Shown here: positions 1 to 12,165 of the stretch, in pieces
Layout: every line of letters begins with the position of its first letter
How positions within the stretch are numbered: the stretch's first letter is position 1
Assembly (NCBI GenBank): GCA_000711775.1
Contig: ARYC01001305.1
Location: 1 to 64,000 of the forward strand
Length of the DNA stretch: 64,000 nucleotides
Direction: 5' to 3'
DNA from: Oxytricha trifallax
Lineage: Eukaryota > Ciliophora > Spirotrichea > Sporadotrichida > Oxytrichidae
Translations under genes and position numbers: made by a program
Notes under the pieces: generated by a model
Seen by the model: the letters and a program-made list of their open reading frames with translations, nothing else
What the model was told of the DNA's origin: nothing
The model's database searches: none

Positions 1-1350
1 TAAGGCATCTTGGGTGTCCCTTTGTGAGACTAGGTTGCTTCAGTTGAAAGTACCAACGTCTAATTTTTGTTGTTGAATTCATCAGTTTTAGAATTGATAT
101 CATTAAGGTTTAGATTATTTCCTGCTTAGAAATCAAAGTCATTGAATTATTAATTATCATGTTTATTATGGAACATTCGACTTCCACCAAGGTTTTTAAA
201 GTAAGAGTTCTATTTTTGGTTTTGGTGACCTAACGGATGCTTTCACTTGATTATGTATAGGTTGTTTATAAATTCCATTACTAGGAAAGATTGGAGGTTA
301 TGTAGTGAAATAGCTGTCTTTCTCAAAATCTCAGTGGTCCCTGGGTATGCTTGCATCGCTCTCTTAGAAATTCTAAGTTCTTTGTTGATTAAATCTATTT
401 GGTTCACACTCGTCTTCACTTTAATCTTCGTCATAATCTTCTCCTACTTCTTCATCATCATTATGAATCGCTTATTGATTGCCTGAGTCCTCTTAGTGCT
501 GCTTCTGATCTATTGTGTCAAGTGCAAAACCACCTCCTTCAATTTGCTGATGTTATCGTTGATTCTATTTGAAGGATCATTTTGATCAATGAGCTGGTCT
601 TTTTGTTTAGTGTTGGTGCCTAACATCTATTAAACTAATTTAATCTCTTTTGAATTATTAGTCACAGGATCATTCTGTTAACTATTCTTTTGCACCTTCT
701 TCTTTGCTTTGCTCTTTTTTCTTATTTAGCGTCTAACTCTTGAGTTTGCTGAAAGGTTCAACTTATAATTTATTCTATTATATCTAAGTTGGAGTGAGTT
801 AAAGACTGTTTGATTAGAATTGATTGATTAAAGGAGTACCCGTGTTAAATTGTTGTTATGGAGAAATATTGTAATTCGGTGTCTGACTCATAATCCCTCC
901 ACCACTATGTTTCTTTAGAGAGGAGGAAGAGGAGCCCTGTCCACTTTTTATCTATGACAAGTTCTGGAGAGTTTATTTGCTTGCAAGTTGGCTTTAGTTT
1001 GGCTGCTTTAAACTAATCTTTGTATCTCTTTTTCTTTGAGAATCTGAAAAGCTTTATTGATGTTACTAAGTGTAGCTACCATCAACACGATTCCTTTATG
1101 GAGTGAGTAGGTCATTATCATTATGCGCATATGTGAGTGAAAGCTATCTCTATCTTTGCCCCAATATATTATATTCGCTCAGGCTGTTTTCCTACTTTAG
1201 TTGCTTGTGAGTATTCCATTAGTATTATTATTGAACTGTTAAACAAAGTAGTCCATATTAGAGATGCTGAACTTATTCACGCTGCCGCTGTAACATTTTT
1301 TCAGTTCCTGAGAGCTTACAGGAAAAGTCTCTAATTTTACTACACAGTAG
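1..1350 (-). pseudogene. Downstream continuation of the giant Q/N-rich ORF, with in-frame TGAs and a frame change
   Basis: Reading the minus strand in the same frame as the ORF upstream (1354-4881) gives gene-like, Q/N/S/D-rich protein almost to the window edge. In-frame TGA codons occur at 1353, 672, 588, 579, 333 and 159 (first base, descending). The acidic stretch around 405-445 (DYDEDQSEDE) and the segment at 180-330 look as coding as the part upstream. After position 159 a different frame continues as N/D-rich protein to base 1, so the gene runs out of the window. Either unrecognised introns remove the TGAs, or this part is decayed. No domain was recognised. Confidence 0.5.
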
Positions 1351-1353
1351 TCA

Positions 1354-4300
1354 TCATAAGGTCGATAATTTAAGGTTTTGAGTGCACTATTGTCCAAAGG
1401 CGTTCAATTTAGTTAATTTCTCAAACAGGCGCAAGTACTTGTAATTATGGTAAGGATCTTATAACTTTGAACTTTGATGGAAACTTTCAGTTTTTGTATT
1501 TTGTTCAAACTATTATTTCCTCTTGTCAACATCATCAATTATATCTTCAGTAAAACTGTCTTTAGTTCTGGAATATTCTAGCAAATTATATGTTGCAGAA
1601 TTGAATGATCTCTCTTCAGAACAAAGTAAAACATTGAGGATATTGTATCGTAAGTCAAATGGTATTTCATAATTCAGTTGAATATCCTCTTTCAATGCAT
1701 TGTCTTCTATCTTATTTAATTTTTCTTTTCTATACACAAAGTTAGGAAATTCAATAACTTACAATGATAATATAGACTCGAATACTTAAGGGACAATTTT
1801 TAGAAGGGTTTAACGGAGAGTTTTTTATATCTGTATAAGTAGAGATTCTATAGCCTTAGACTCGTTGGTTTTCTTCCCTTCAATGTTTTATTGAATTCTT
1901 TCATAATTTGAACTGATTATATCATTGAGTCCAGACAGTATGCTAAACTATAATCTTGAGAATAGTAATCAATATATTTTTGCACTTTTTCCCATTAAGT
2001 TTCTATAGGAAGTTAAACACAAATACTTACTTAGCTATTACCCATTGAGTTTTTTGGCAAAATTCCTGAAACTTTGTACATTATCTCTATTTTCGGGCTT
2101 AATTTAGTTGTATTTATATTGAGTATCCTCATAATATGAATAACTGTCTAACTTTGGGGTTGCCATAGTGTCAATAAGTATCATCATATACTTTTCTCCT
2201 CTTCTGATATCTGCTACACAATAATCTAACTCTTGAAAGTTATAACTATAAAAAGTTAAGGCTTTGTATATTTACCAACTAAAGAATTTGACATAAAGTC
2301 TCTTAGTCTATACTAGTAATCCGCATGAATTTAATAGATAGTTTAAGGAGGCTCTTAATCCTAGAGTTACACTGAGTAGAACCTTATCATATACGGCTTG
2401 CTGAGGCCTATATCGAATTCTTCACTTGCAAATAACTCATCAATCAAGTTTTCAATTATTTGCTCTTCTTTACCTTTAACTACTTCAAGTCTTTAGGGTA
2501 TCAGTATAATTCCTCTCCTCATCGACATGGCCACTAGATAATAATCTTCATTTTCTCTTACAACGGCGAATTGTGATCTAGGGATAGGATTATCACTGTA
2601 AAAGTAAATGAGCTCCACAATGATTGAATTCTCTCCGAATACGTAATCACAAAAATTATCCCTATTGCAGTAATGAAGTTTATAGATAGAAGGAAACATC
2701 TCCAAATTCTATTCTTCTGTATATTTTTCCAATATCCTAATTACTTTAAACGGTTGAAGTTTTAAATTGAAGACTAAGGATTGAAGTACTTAGCATAGTG
2801 GAAAAACCAGTGGGTTTAAAAAACACTCACTGGTTATATCTTCAGGCTTTGAAGAATAAGATGCGGCTAAGAGCATGAAAGTCGCTCTTAAATCATTATA
2901 AACCGGTCCATTACAGAGTATATTTAACAGTCCAAGAAGTTCATTTGGGTATGAATAATTCTAGGAGTTCTTATGTATCTAAGGCTTGAAAACGTAATCT
3001 GAATTGAAAGCCTAATGATAATTTCTATGCTAGAAAAATTTGGTCATTTTACTCTATTTAGATATTTAATGCCTAAAAGAGGTATGCATAAGGCGATGTT
3101 AGTTACAGTCGAAGAATGGTGATCCGGTGAACATTTCCTTCTTATCTACATCACGATGTTCATTAATATATTTATTGAAGTTTATAGCGTAATCCAGAGT
3201 GCCCATTAAATGTAATGTCTCAGATTCAGAGAATTACGGAGTAGGAAAATCACGTATTTCAAATTGGTGTAATGTACTATCATAATCCTTATCAGCTAAT
3301 ATATTTGCTTTGTAATTCAAGGATAATTTCTTTTAAACTTTTGTTAAAAGATCATCAAATTTTAGTTTAAGCTTTAAACTTTGAAGCTTTTGTAATTGAA
3401 TCCTTGCTCGTTAGTTTATAGCTATCGGGATCTTTTTCAATAGCTGCACCAGATTCTCTTTTTTAGAAATAAATTTCATCTGAAAAAGACCCTTATTTTA
3501 TTAAATAATCTTCTCTTCGTAAGTTATTGACTGCTTTTTGTTTCTTTCAGATAATGATCGCTTTTTAGAAGCAGTCCTACATTTTTTTTACTTTTCTATT
3601 CTTTCCTAATCGACCAAATCTATATTGAACACATTGTTTACAGTCGTGTTAGTGTTTTTGATTGTAGCGGTGGCAAGCCAATATTTTTGTTTTATGAATT
3701 CGTTCAGCTTTTCCTAAAACATTTTTAAAAGTTATTAACAGGAATCTGCTTGTTATTTATAAGTGAGCTGATTCACTCTTAATTTATTGATTAGAGTTTG
3801 ATAATCGAGGAGTTAATCCTCTAAATAAACTTAAATTGCATGGGTATCTTGATTCAGAAGCTTAGGTTATTTGTAAGTGACCTGCGTCATGGTGTCCAGA
3901 ACTTAACCAATATCCTAATAATCAACTTCATTATCATCAGAATCAATCAATGCTAAATTTAGTTTGAATTTTCGATTTTGATTGTTATTAGGATTCTAAT
4001 TCATTATTGAAGATACTAAATTAGAATCATATTAATCTTGTTCGATAGATTGATTAAGAAGATCCTTTTAGTTGATTTTATTGGCATTTAAATTATCATT
4101 ATTCTAGAAGTTTTGAAAATCGTTACCTTCTTCATTGTGATATTAATCCTCAATATTTAAATTGATTTCGACATTCATCTTGAATTTAGTATCTGATTCT
4201 TGCTACTCTTGCTAGCCCTTTCTTATTCTAAGCTGTTCATATTATATGATTGACGAATTCTACATTTGCTTAACATATTTCTTTTTACTTTACGAGTCAT

Positions 4301-4881
4301 GAATTGAATAAATTCTCATTTAAATTATTGTCTTTTTCATAAGCTTTGAAGTAATCAGCATTATGGTCAAAGCGTATGTATTTTAAATCAGTGATCTTGG
4401 TATTTAGTATATTCTTAGAGATTTTCACAATTTTAATATTCTGAAATGAAGTGTTATTTAACTTTTTGTTTGAAAGAGCATTTTTAAAAGGTAGAATTGC
4501 AAGTTGGTTAAGTTCAAGCTCGCTTTACTATAAGACTTCATTTAGCGGCTAATCAAGTTTGTTGATGAAAATAGCGTGAAGTGCTCGCATCAAGATTTTG
4601 AAGAAGTCCTCATTTCATAAATCTGGGCTTTCTATAAGTTTATCAAAATAGCAGAGAAGAAGCTCAGTTGCATTATCATCATGAGAAACAAGAAACTCAA
4701 AAATGGTACCTTTCCATTCTAATAAATCCTGTCCTTCTACGAACTTGCATGACAAAGAATAAAGTCCTATTATTTCAAGAGGAGAGTCACCTTCTTTATA
4801 TGCATATGAAATCTGTCCCACATCATTTGGTAGTAATTAAAATACTGCTTGGTCACCAATCGATTATTGCATTCCTTCCAT
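1354..4881 (-). CDS. Giant Q/N-rich hypothetical protein, about 1175 codons
   Basis: One uninterrupted reading frame in the ciliate code (TAA/TAG=Q) from an ATG at 4881 to tandem TGA TGA at 1356-1351. The first about 130 residues look globular; then comes a long N/Q/D-rich, probably disordered and coiled part (about residues 230-420), then another globular-looking region (about 600-1100). I recognise no domain. It is divergent from the transposase gene that starts at 4988, with only about 106 bp between the two ATGs, so both could belong to one mobile element or one two-gene chromosome. Base composition is richer in GC than the AT-rich spacers. The TGA pair at the end may not be the true stop, because the same frame stays coding-like downstream. 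Confidence 0.6.
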
Positions 4882-4987
4882 TTTAATTTATAATTAAAAT
4901 ACTAAAGATATCTATTTATATTCTTAATGATATTAGAATATAATAAATTTGATCAAGCTTCATCTCTAAAATTATACCTAGAAATAA

Positions 4988-7640
4988 ATGAAGACCTAAA
5001 AAACAGATAACTAGAATGCACGTATAAACTCACACCCTAACGAAGAGTCTAAGAATGGATCATAATCAGAAATTTCTTGCTCATAGAAGTCGATATTAAG
5101 CGATGATTTTCTTATTTCTAATGCCTAATCTGTAATTAAACCAAGCAAAGTTAAGGCTTAAGAGAAATCTATTGTTAAATGGACTACTGTCGTGCTTGGT
5201 AAATTATTCCCAAACGTTATTTAGTCAACAAAAATCAAATACAATTCTGGATAACTGCTAAACAGTGGTGAAGTCCCTGTACAAATCTAGAAGCTTACAG
5301 GTGGAGCAATCATAAAACTTCCTTAAGAAAAAATTCAAGAATATTTAGCTAGCAATGTTGATGTTTGTTACATATAAAATGATGAGGAGCTTTGCAAATT
5401 CCTTGAAGCTTACCTTCAAAGTTTTCGACTTGCCAGAATCAGGAATAAACCAGTTATGAATAATTAAGAAAGCGACACAAGCAAAAATATTACAGGAGGA
5501 TGCAAAGTTAATTAGTAACGAGGAGCTCTTAGAGGCAGTCAAAATTTAATAGAGGCACTCAACAAGACAATAAAATAAAAAGGCAAATCCTAGAAGTTAA
5601 GTAGCAATCCTTTTTTGAAGAAAAGAGAAGCTAAGCTCGCATGTAAGAAATTAGAGGTTAAAAATCTATACTATAACGAACAATTAAAGCCTCGTCAAGT
5701 GGCTAAGAAATTGAGGATGGATGTGGATGTTGTATACAAGACTATCGAAAAGTTTAAGTACGAGGTCAAGCATAAGATTCTTGATCCTGAACCACAAAAG
5801 AAAGTGGGTAGAAAAGGAGTTTGTGGGAACTAGCTCTTGCTTGATTCTATCCAGGCCTACCTAGAACAGAACGGAATTTACGAAGTTACAGGATAGAAGC
5901 TTCATAATTATTTATTAAACCTGGCTCAAACAAAGCCAGAGTGGAAGCTACTTAAGGTGCCTTGCGTTACCACTCTTCAAAAGATTCTGTGAGATAAGTT
6001 CCATCTAAGATATGGGAAAACTCAGGCTGCTAATACAAAGTATAGAGACTCGAACTTCAATGAGAAGAGGCTCTGGATTAGCAGGTTGTTGGCTCAGTTC
6101 TTATATGAGGATGCAGTTATCATTTCAGTTGATGAGAGCAACTTACGATCGGACTCGATGCCCTCAAAGTAATGGAGCTTCAACATTAAAGATATGCATC
6201 GAGATTCTGCAAAATTACAGAAGCGATAAAAAAGGTTGCAAAATGATAGCATGATCCTCGCTAGCGATGACAAACTTTTGTATGGAAAAATGCTCCACAA
6301 AATGGATCAAAGTTCTGATTCTTCAACTTCAAAATTCTCAGAGAGCTTCCACCTGGAAAAAATTGAAAATGTTGGGGAATAATTAGAGAAGGTTTCAAAT
6401 TCATTTGACTTAGGGTTTTCTAAAAATTGTAATTAAAAGGTTGGAAATATTAAAAATGGAAAATTCGGTATGGCTAAGTCAACTTCGTAAGCAATTAGCA
6501 ATTTTGCAATGAAAAGCTTTATAGGACCTAAGGTAGGATAGGGGTTTAAGAAATATCCTAGACACCAAAGAAAATTGTCAGCACTCCAATCTAAATTCAT
6601 GGAGCAAAAGTTCTAAGGGGGTCAAAGTAGTCATCGAAAACCAGTAATTATAGTTAGAAAACCATTGAAAATACTAAGGTAATTATTAATGCATAATACT
6701 TTTAGGGAAATCCATAACTGAAACCATTAAAAAAGCAACTTCAGACCCCTTCAATGAAAACTCGGCTTGCATTTACAAAGGATCTCTCCCCGATATTAGA
6801 GGTCCCTGAGACCTCCAATTAGAAATTCAGCTTGACTAAAACTTTTCAGAGTTTCCGCATAAATAGTTCAGTGAAATCAGTAATGTCTGAAGACAATTCA
6901 GCTTCAAAAGTGAAGAGTGGTTTAACTCCTATTCTCGATAAAATATCAAAAATAAAACTGGAATCTTCGAGGAAGAAGTCTGTTGACCTAGGTGCCGAAA
7001 CCAAGTTGGAAAGTCGGTTTGCGGTCACTCCTAGGAAATTAAAACTCTCAAGTAGCTTCCACAAAGACTCATCGAACCCTGGGTCAGAGCAGGGAAACTT
7101 GCAGAGTGAAAGGGGCTCTTACTAAAAGCTTTAACCCCAGCTATTTATAGACCCTCACTTGAAAAGCATTAAGGAATACTAGAGCGAGATGAAGCAGAAC
7201 CTGGGACACTATGGGATGAAAGTGAGAGAGTTGTCAATTAAGAAAAGCTCAACTAAGAGATAGCAATTCACAATGTCTTATATTGCTGCAATTTCCTAGG
7301 ATAAAATTATCTCCAGTCAAGTAATAGAAGGAGCTTTTGACTCAGTTCTCTTTGAAAACTTCATCTACCATACCTTACGCAGTGTAAGAACTGACAAAGA
7401 ACTACACTCGAAGAAAGTGGTCCTGCTGATGGACAACGCAGTCATTCATAAATATTCAGAGATGTTAGCCACAGCCAGAAAGTTTAAAGTGAATGTGCTC
7501 TTCAACGCCGAATACTCGCCTTGGCGCAATCCAATTGAGCAGTTATTCTCCTTTACAAAGAAGGAGATGAAGATGGACACTATTCAGAACAAGTAAGTTT
7601 TAAAGGCTTTACACTTTTAGGCAGCAATTAGTGAAGAGGG
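4988..7640 (+). pseudogene. DD34E (Tc1/mariner-IS630 type) transposase with N-terminal extension and Ser-rich insert
   Basis: The ATG at 4988 opens an ORF (TAA/TAG=Q) with an N-terminal extension of about 200 residues, then a helix-turn-helix region at about 5615-5790 (PRQVAKKLRMDVDVVYKTIE). The catalytic triad is visible: Asp in VDES at 6131, Asp in LLMDNAVIHK at 7432 and Glu in NPIEQLFS at 7537. This gives 34 residues between the last two, as in DD34E enzymes. Between the first and second Asp lies roughly 1 kb coding for Ser/Lys-rich low-complexity protein (about 6190-7130), where family members normally have only tens of residues. There is an in-frame TGA at 5990 and a frame change near 6700-6724, so this copy is broken or mis-assembled. 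It is not a TBE transposase by sequence. No terminal repeats were found inside the window. Confidence 0.8.
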
Positions 7641-8349
7641 TTGCTGAAATCGTTCAGAATTTAAGAAAAGAAGACATCCAGGGGATGTGAACATTCAGTA
7701 TCAAGAAGTGGATTCACACTCTTCGGTTCGGTTTTGTGTGATGATGTTTGTTTCATAGCTGAAGTAGTGTATAAAACCTGTTTCCCTTTACAATCTCCCC
7801 TGGCATGTCAGTTTTAAATTCAACGCAGATTATTATAATTAACAACACTATTTATATTTTACTTAAAAATGTCCTAATTCACTCTTTACAACACTCAATT
7901 CTAAAATACTGCTTCTATTTCACATTAGCACTCTTAAAATGGCCACTTCCTTCGCGATTCTACTTAGTTGCATTTCCTTTCATATTATCGCAATTATGCC
8001 TGAATGTGATATTTTGGCAAAACTTCCAAACTTTAATGGAGTTACCCTACTTTCAAGCCCCTTTTCGGTAAATGAGAGAGGTTTTTATGAAAAACTCCCT
8101 ATTTTGCCCTAAACTACGCAAATCTCTGAAATCGCTAATTTCGCAAATCTCCCAACTTCCCTAATTATAAAGACCCCTAAATTTGAGATGTATCAATTTG
8201 TACAAATACATATATAATTTTGACCAGCCCCCTAAATTTTTTGACCAACTACTAATAAAAAAATGACACATGGCAACAAAAACACAGGGGTTTTGAAATT
8301 GAGGGGATTTGGGGTTTACGCATTTTTCCATTGTCTAATTATATTATTT
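7641..8349. other. Spacer after the transposase
   Basis: 3' flank of the transposase. A short frame after the TGA in the GC context near 7650 stays partly readable to about 7740. The G/C-tracts at 8283-8320 (aggggttttgaaattg and ggggatttggggttt) resemble telomere-like or transposon-end sequence, but no matching inverted copy was seen. I see no confident gene. Confidence 0.3.
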
Positions 8350-10057
8350 ATTTAATTTTAATTTTATTTTCACAATTTCCTGATTCAATTCTATTTTAGC
8401 AATATTAACTCCATTTACAGGAGTGACCCCTAATGATAAAATTTACTACTGAGAAACACTATTCGATTGATTGGATTGAGATTGAATTGATTTGTTTACT
8501 TCATTAAAATTCTAGATGAGAGGGGGCTTCAGGTGACGCTGTTGATTGTTGCTATTGTTATCTAATTAAATTGATTCAAAATTTATATTTTTATCTTCCA
8601 AGTTTATTATCTCTTTTAGTTGTTGAATTTATTTTATATGTAATAATAAATAATACTTTCCAAAAACATATAAAATTATATAATAGCTTATTGAGAATTA
8701 AGTTGCATCAAAGTAGATTAGTTGTTTATTGGTTCTGAGTCAATTCTACTCAGATTTATCTGCATTTATTGCTACAGCAGTTATTTATTATTTATTAGTG
8801 AGTTTTTGTTGATAGTAACTTCCAGATCATTTAAATCCTAGATACTGCTGACATCTTGAAAACCTTAAAATTACTCGTTTTAAGTTATAGTATTTACTTG
8901 CTCTATTTATTAATTACTAGGTAATCTTTGTTATTAATTAGTTGAAATTTAATTGATTTTGCTTAAATGATATGCAAATTATCAACAGCATTAACTAAGA
9001 ATATTAATGAATCACATTGAATTAGTATAGATCTCCCTTCCACTTAGATTACTCATTCTGAAAGTAACTATTAATTTTTATTGGGCTTAAACTGTGCTCC
9101 TGTTCTTCCTCCTCCACTAAGTCTTTCATGCTTCTCTTTTGTTCGAATTTATTTGAAGAGCTATGTTTTGAAATTGATTTATGCACAAATTTTTTTTAGC
9201 GAATTTATTAAAAAATTGGCAATAAAAACTAAGCTCTTTTACTATTTATATTCATTTGAAATGTCCAGTAAGTCCTAAAATTACAGTGAAAACGAATTCA
9301 TTTGTAAAATATGGTGATTTATATAAAATTGTATCTTTTAAAATATATATGATTGATCATCTTCATACAAATTGCAGCTGATCATCATTTCGCCTTAATT
9401 GTCTCTATCATTGTTTTCATTTGGGTGTATTTCTGATAAGTTAAACGGATCGAATTAGTTATTTAAAGGACCTGCGTTATTTTTATCATTTGTTCGGTTA
9501 TTTCTTAGACTGATTAAAATTTAAATACATTATACATTAATCCTTAACAATAAATCTTGATTGTTTAGATAATTCCATGAGATTATTTAAATTTGTAAAT
9601 TAAATCGGAATATGGACTGATTAAACTTGACCTCTTTTAGATACTACCATTAGCAGATTGAACCAAAATGTTATCAGAATTAGAATTATACTCTCTAATT
9701 TTGCTATTACTTTCAGCAAATAATACCTGTAGTTTCTACTGATCGTTTAAGTTGGAAATCTACTAAGTTTATGCAGTGTTTACCTATTATAGTACTTAAA
9801 CATTCGCTTTTGTTGTTGCTGCTGGTGTACTCCAATTATTCAATCTGGGGTTTGAAGCCCATTATGTTTTAGACTTTTAAATTTAGTTGCTAGTAGTTAT
9901 TTTAGATGTAGGTACAACTTGTGTAGTTACTGTGTTTTCAATTATTTATTACAGCTATTATTAATTTTCAATCTGATGAATTTAATTCTTATGAGTTGTA
10001 GCAATATATATTTGTAATATAATTAGTGTTAATCATATAAATAGTTGTACTGCTCAT
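8350..10057 (-). CDS. Q/N-rich hypothetical gene in several blocks
   Basis: Minus-strand coding in the ciliate code. A likely start ATG at 10057 (ATG AGC A) is followed by an intron or IES ending CACAG near 9926. Coding blocks then run about 9925-9600 (motifs SNPRLNNWSTPAATTKAN and LVQSANGSIQKRSSLISP), 9490-9350 (NNAGPLNNQFDPFNLSEIHP), 9180-9040, 8880-8690 and 8620-8380 (ILSLGVTPVNGVNIAKIELN). Junctions between blocks need GT..AG introns or IES removal; one plausible 44-nt intron is at about 8616-8660. The protein is Q/N/S-rich with no recognised domain. The exact stop is uncertain: the last frame stays open to about 8045. Confidence 0.55.
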
Positions 10058-11397
10058 GAAATTTTCAGTGGGCAATTAGTATTCATTAATAAGCTTATCT
10101 GATTAAAGTTATTTCATCTCTGCTTTATTTTTTAAAAAATATAATTTAGGAATTAAACTTGCTTTCAAGGAATGCTACGATTTTATAGGGCTATTATTGT
10201 ACGATTAATTGTCGATTATTGAGCAAATAAAAATTAAAGTGAAAGATAAGGAATTTTTATTCAAAAATTAAATATAAAATTAAAACTAATTTAAAGTTGA
10301 ATTCTTACTAATAATTGCAAATTTGTTGAGTATTCTAAAATTATTAAATTAAAACCTTAAACCAAACTCTTCATTATTCAATCTATTAACCTATGATATT
10401 GATATTATAATTTGGAGTTAGTAATTTTTTGAATAAGGAGATAATATGTCTTGATCTGAAAGAGTGCAAAAAATAAATACAAAATATTGAGATTCTGATA
10501 AATAATAAAAAGTACTTAGGAAATCAGCTTAAAATAAATTTTGTTTTCTGATGCTATTTCTTTTTTAATATTTAGATTTGGCTATAATGCTCTGCAGTAC
10601 TCTACTTATTCTTAGCACTCAAATTAGAACTGTATTTAAACTTCATTTAATGAATTTAAACATATTAAATTGATATTTTTTGAGTATTGGTTTTGCAAAT
10701 TCTATGTTTAAAAATATATGAATCTTCATTAATGAATTAATGAAATTATAGTATAAAACATCATGAATGATTATGTTTTAAAAACCCAATTTTAATATAT
10801 TTTCATTAAAGCACAATTGAGAGTGGGCATCAAAGAACTATGAAAATTCTTCATTCATGATGTCTATATCAAGTTTTTAAATATCATAGAACTATTTTAA
10901 AATAAAATTATGATACTTTCTGTCTGTTGGTTTTAAAATTTTGAATTAAGAAGAAATGAATTTGAAAGTTACCTGAACATTCTAAGTTTATGTTCATGCT
11001 TGTTAATAAATTCAAAATATAATAAATTTGATTTATTAATACTTGTTAACATAAACTGTTCATTTCCTTTACTTGATTCACTCAATAATTCAAATTTTAA
11101 ACTTCTTATACTCATAATAAGGCAATTTAATTATAACAAATTTAATCATATAAAAATATTTTAAGTCAAAAATATTAAAAGTTTTTTCCATGTAAAGACT
11201 ATAATTCTTCAATTTTTATCTTTGATAAATTTTCATTAAATTAATAGTTCTCAGTTTGCCTACTTTTTATTTATTTTAAAACAAAGAATAGTTTAAGTAG
11301 GTGAATTTGAAAATTAAATTTTTCTTGCTAATTAAATTCGTGTTATTTAATAGTATTAGTAATGATTTTGAGTAGTATTATAAGGCAAAATAGTTTG
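10058..11397. other. AT-rich spacer with an imperfect palindrome
   Basis: About 1.3 kb of very AT-rich DNA without a convincing reading frame. It contains an imperfect inverted repeat centred near 11020: TTTATGTTCATGCTTGTTAA against TTAATACTTGTTAACATAAA, about 30 nt apart. It is probably intergenic or IES DNA. Confidence 0.5.
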
Positions 11398-11399
11398 TA

Positions 11400-11661
11400 A
11401 AACCCCATAGATCAATGAAGAAGCGAGGATTGGAGTTAAGAACAATTAGATTAAAAATTAATTATAATTGGCTAATAATATATATAATTAGGCTAAAACC
11501 AATTTTACACTGCCTGATTGGTTTATTTTATAGAGACAATAATTCGAGCCAATAGTTTTAATAATTAGCCCAAACATTATAATTAAAAGCCAATAATAAT
11601 TAATTCTTAATTTAATTGTTCTTAACCCAAATTCTCATGTCTTAATTGATCAATGGGGTTT
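11400..11661. mobile_element. 262-bp MITE, copy 1, TA target duplication
   Basis: Begins AAACCCCAT and ends ATGGGGTTT, with long inverted arms (TTAAGAACAATTAGATTAAA near the left, matching the right arm) and a direct TA on each side (11398-11399, 11662-11663). Its internal part (gattggtttattttatag, ataattcgagccaatag) is shared, in opposite orientation, with the copy at 25235-25496, which has exactly the same length. No ORF; non-autonomous. TA duplication fits Tc1/mariner-type mobilisation and differs from the ANT duplication of TBEs. Confidence 0.88.
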
Positions 11662-12019
11662 TAACAATCACCTATGATTATCAACGTTGTCTATCATGCT
11701 TTAATTTGATATTGAGTCATTTAATACTTTCAGTAATTTTATTCTATCTTCATCGTTCATCTAATTGATCAATTTAATTTTTATGGTCTAAGTCTTAAAA
11801 AAGTACTAAATATATTAATGACTTAAGAATTATATAATTGATGTAGTATACATTTCAATGTTATAAAAGTATTTTCTCCAATATTAAATTATAAGATTAA
11901 ATAGATTATAGTTTCAAATTAATATGCAGATATATAGGAAAAGATTTGCATTAAAAAGGGAAGTTCGTTTTATAAATATTTAGCTATCAAATATTTGAAT
12001 AAGTTAATTCTAAATTATA

Positions 12020-12165
12020 AATTGCTTCAGAGTCCGAAACGACTAGCGCTTCTGAGGGTAGCATTCTTAAAACTTCAAGTGATGAATTTCCAAGAGACAA
12101 AGCGCTTGATGAAACAATATTTAATTTATTAATTGGCTCTAAGATTATGACTTACTTATCATTAG
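12020..12165 (+). other. Possible plus-strand coding block overlapping the 3' end of the cytidylyltransferase gene
   Basis: Plus-strand frame gives Ser/Thr/Glu-rich protein (SESETTSASEGSILKTSSDE) up to about 12140 before turning hydrophobic. It overlaps the last codons of the minus-strand gene. It could be a stray MDS of another gene or a chance open frame. Confidence 0.3.

Noticed and set aside
1137..1334. Plus-strand ORF in the giant-gene region
   Set aside because: Shadow of the minus-strand Q-rich frame, which is longer and has consistent composition.
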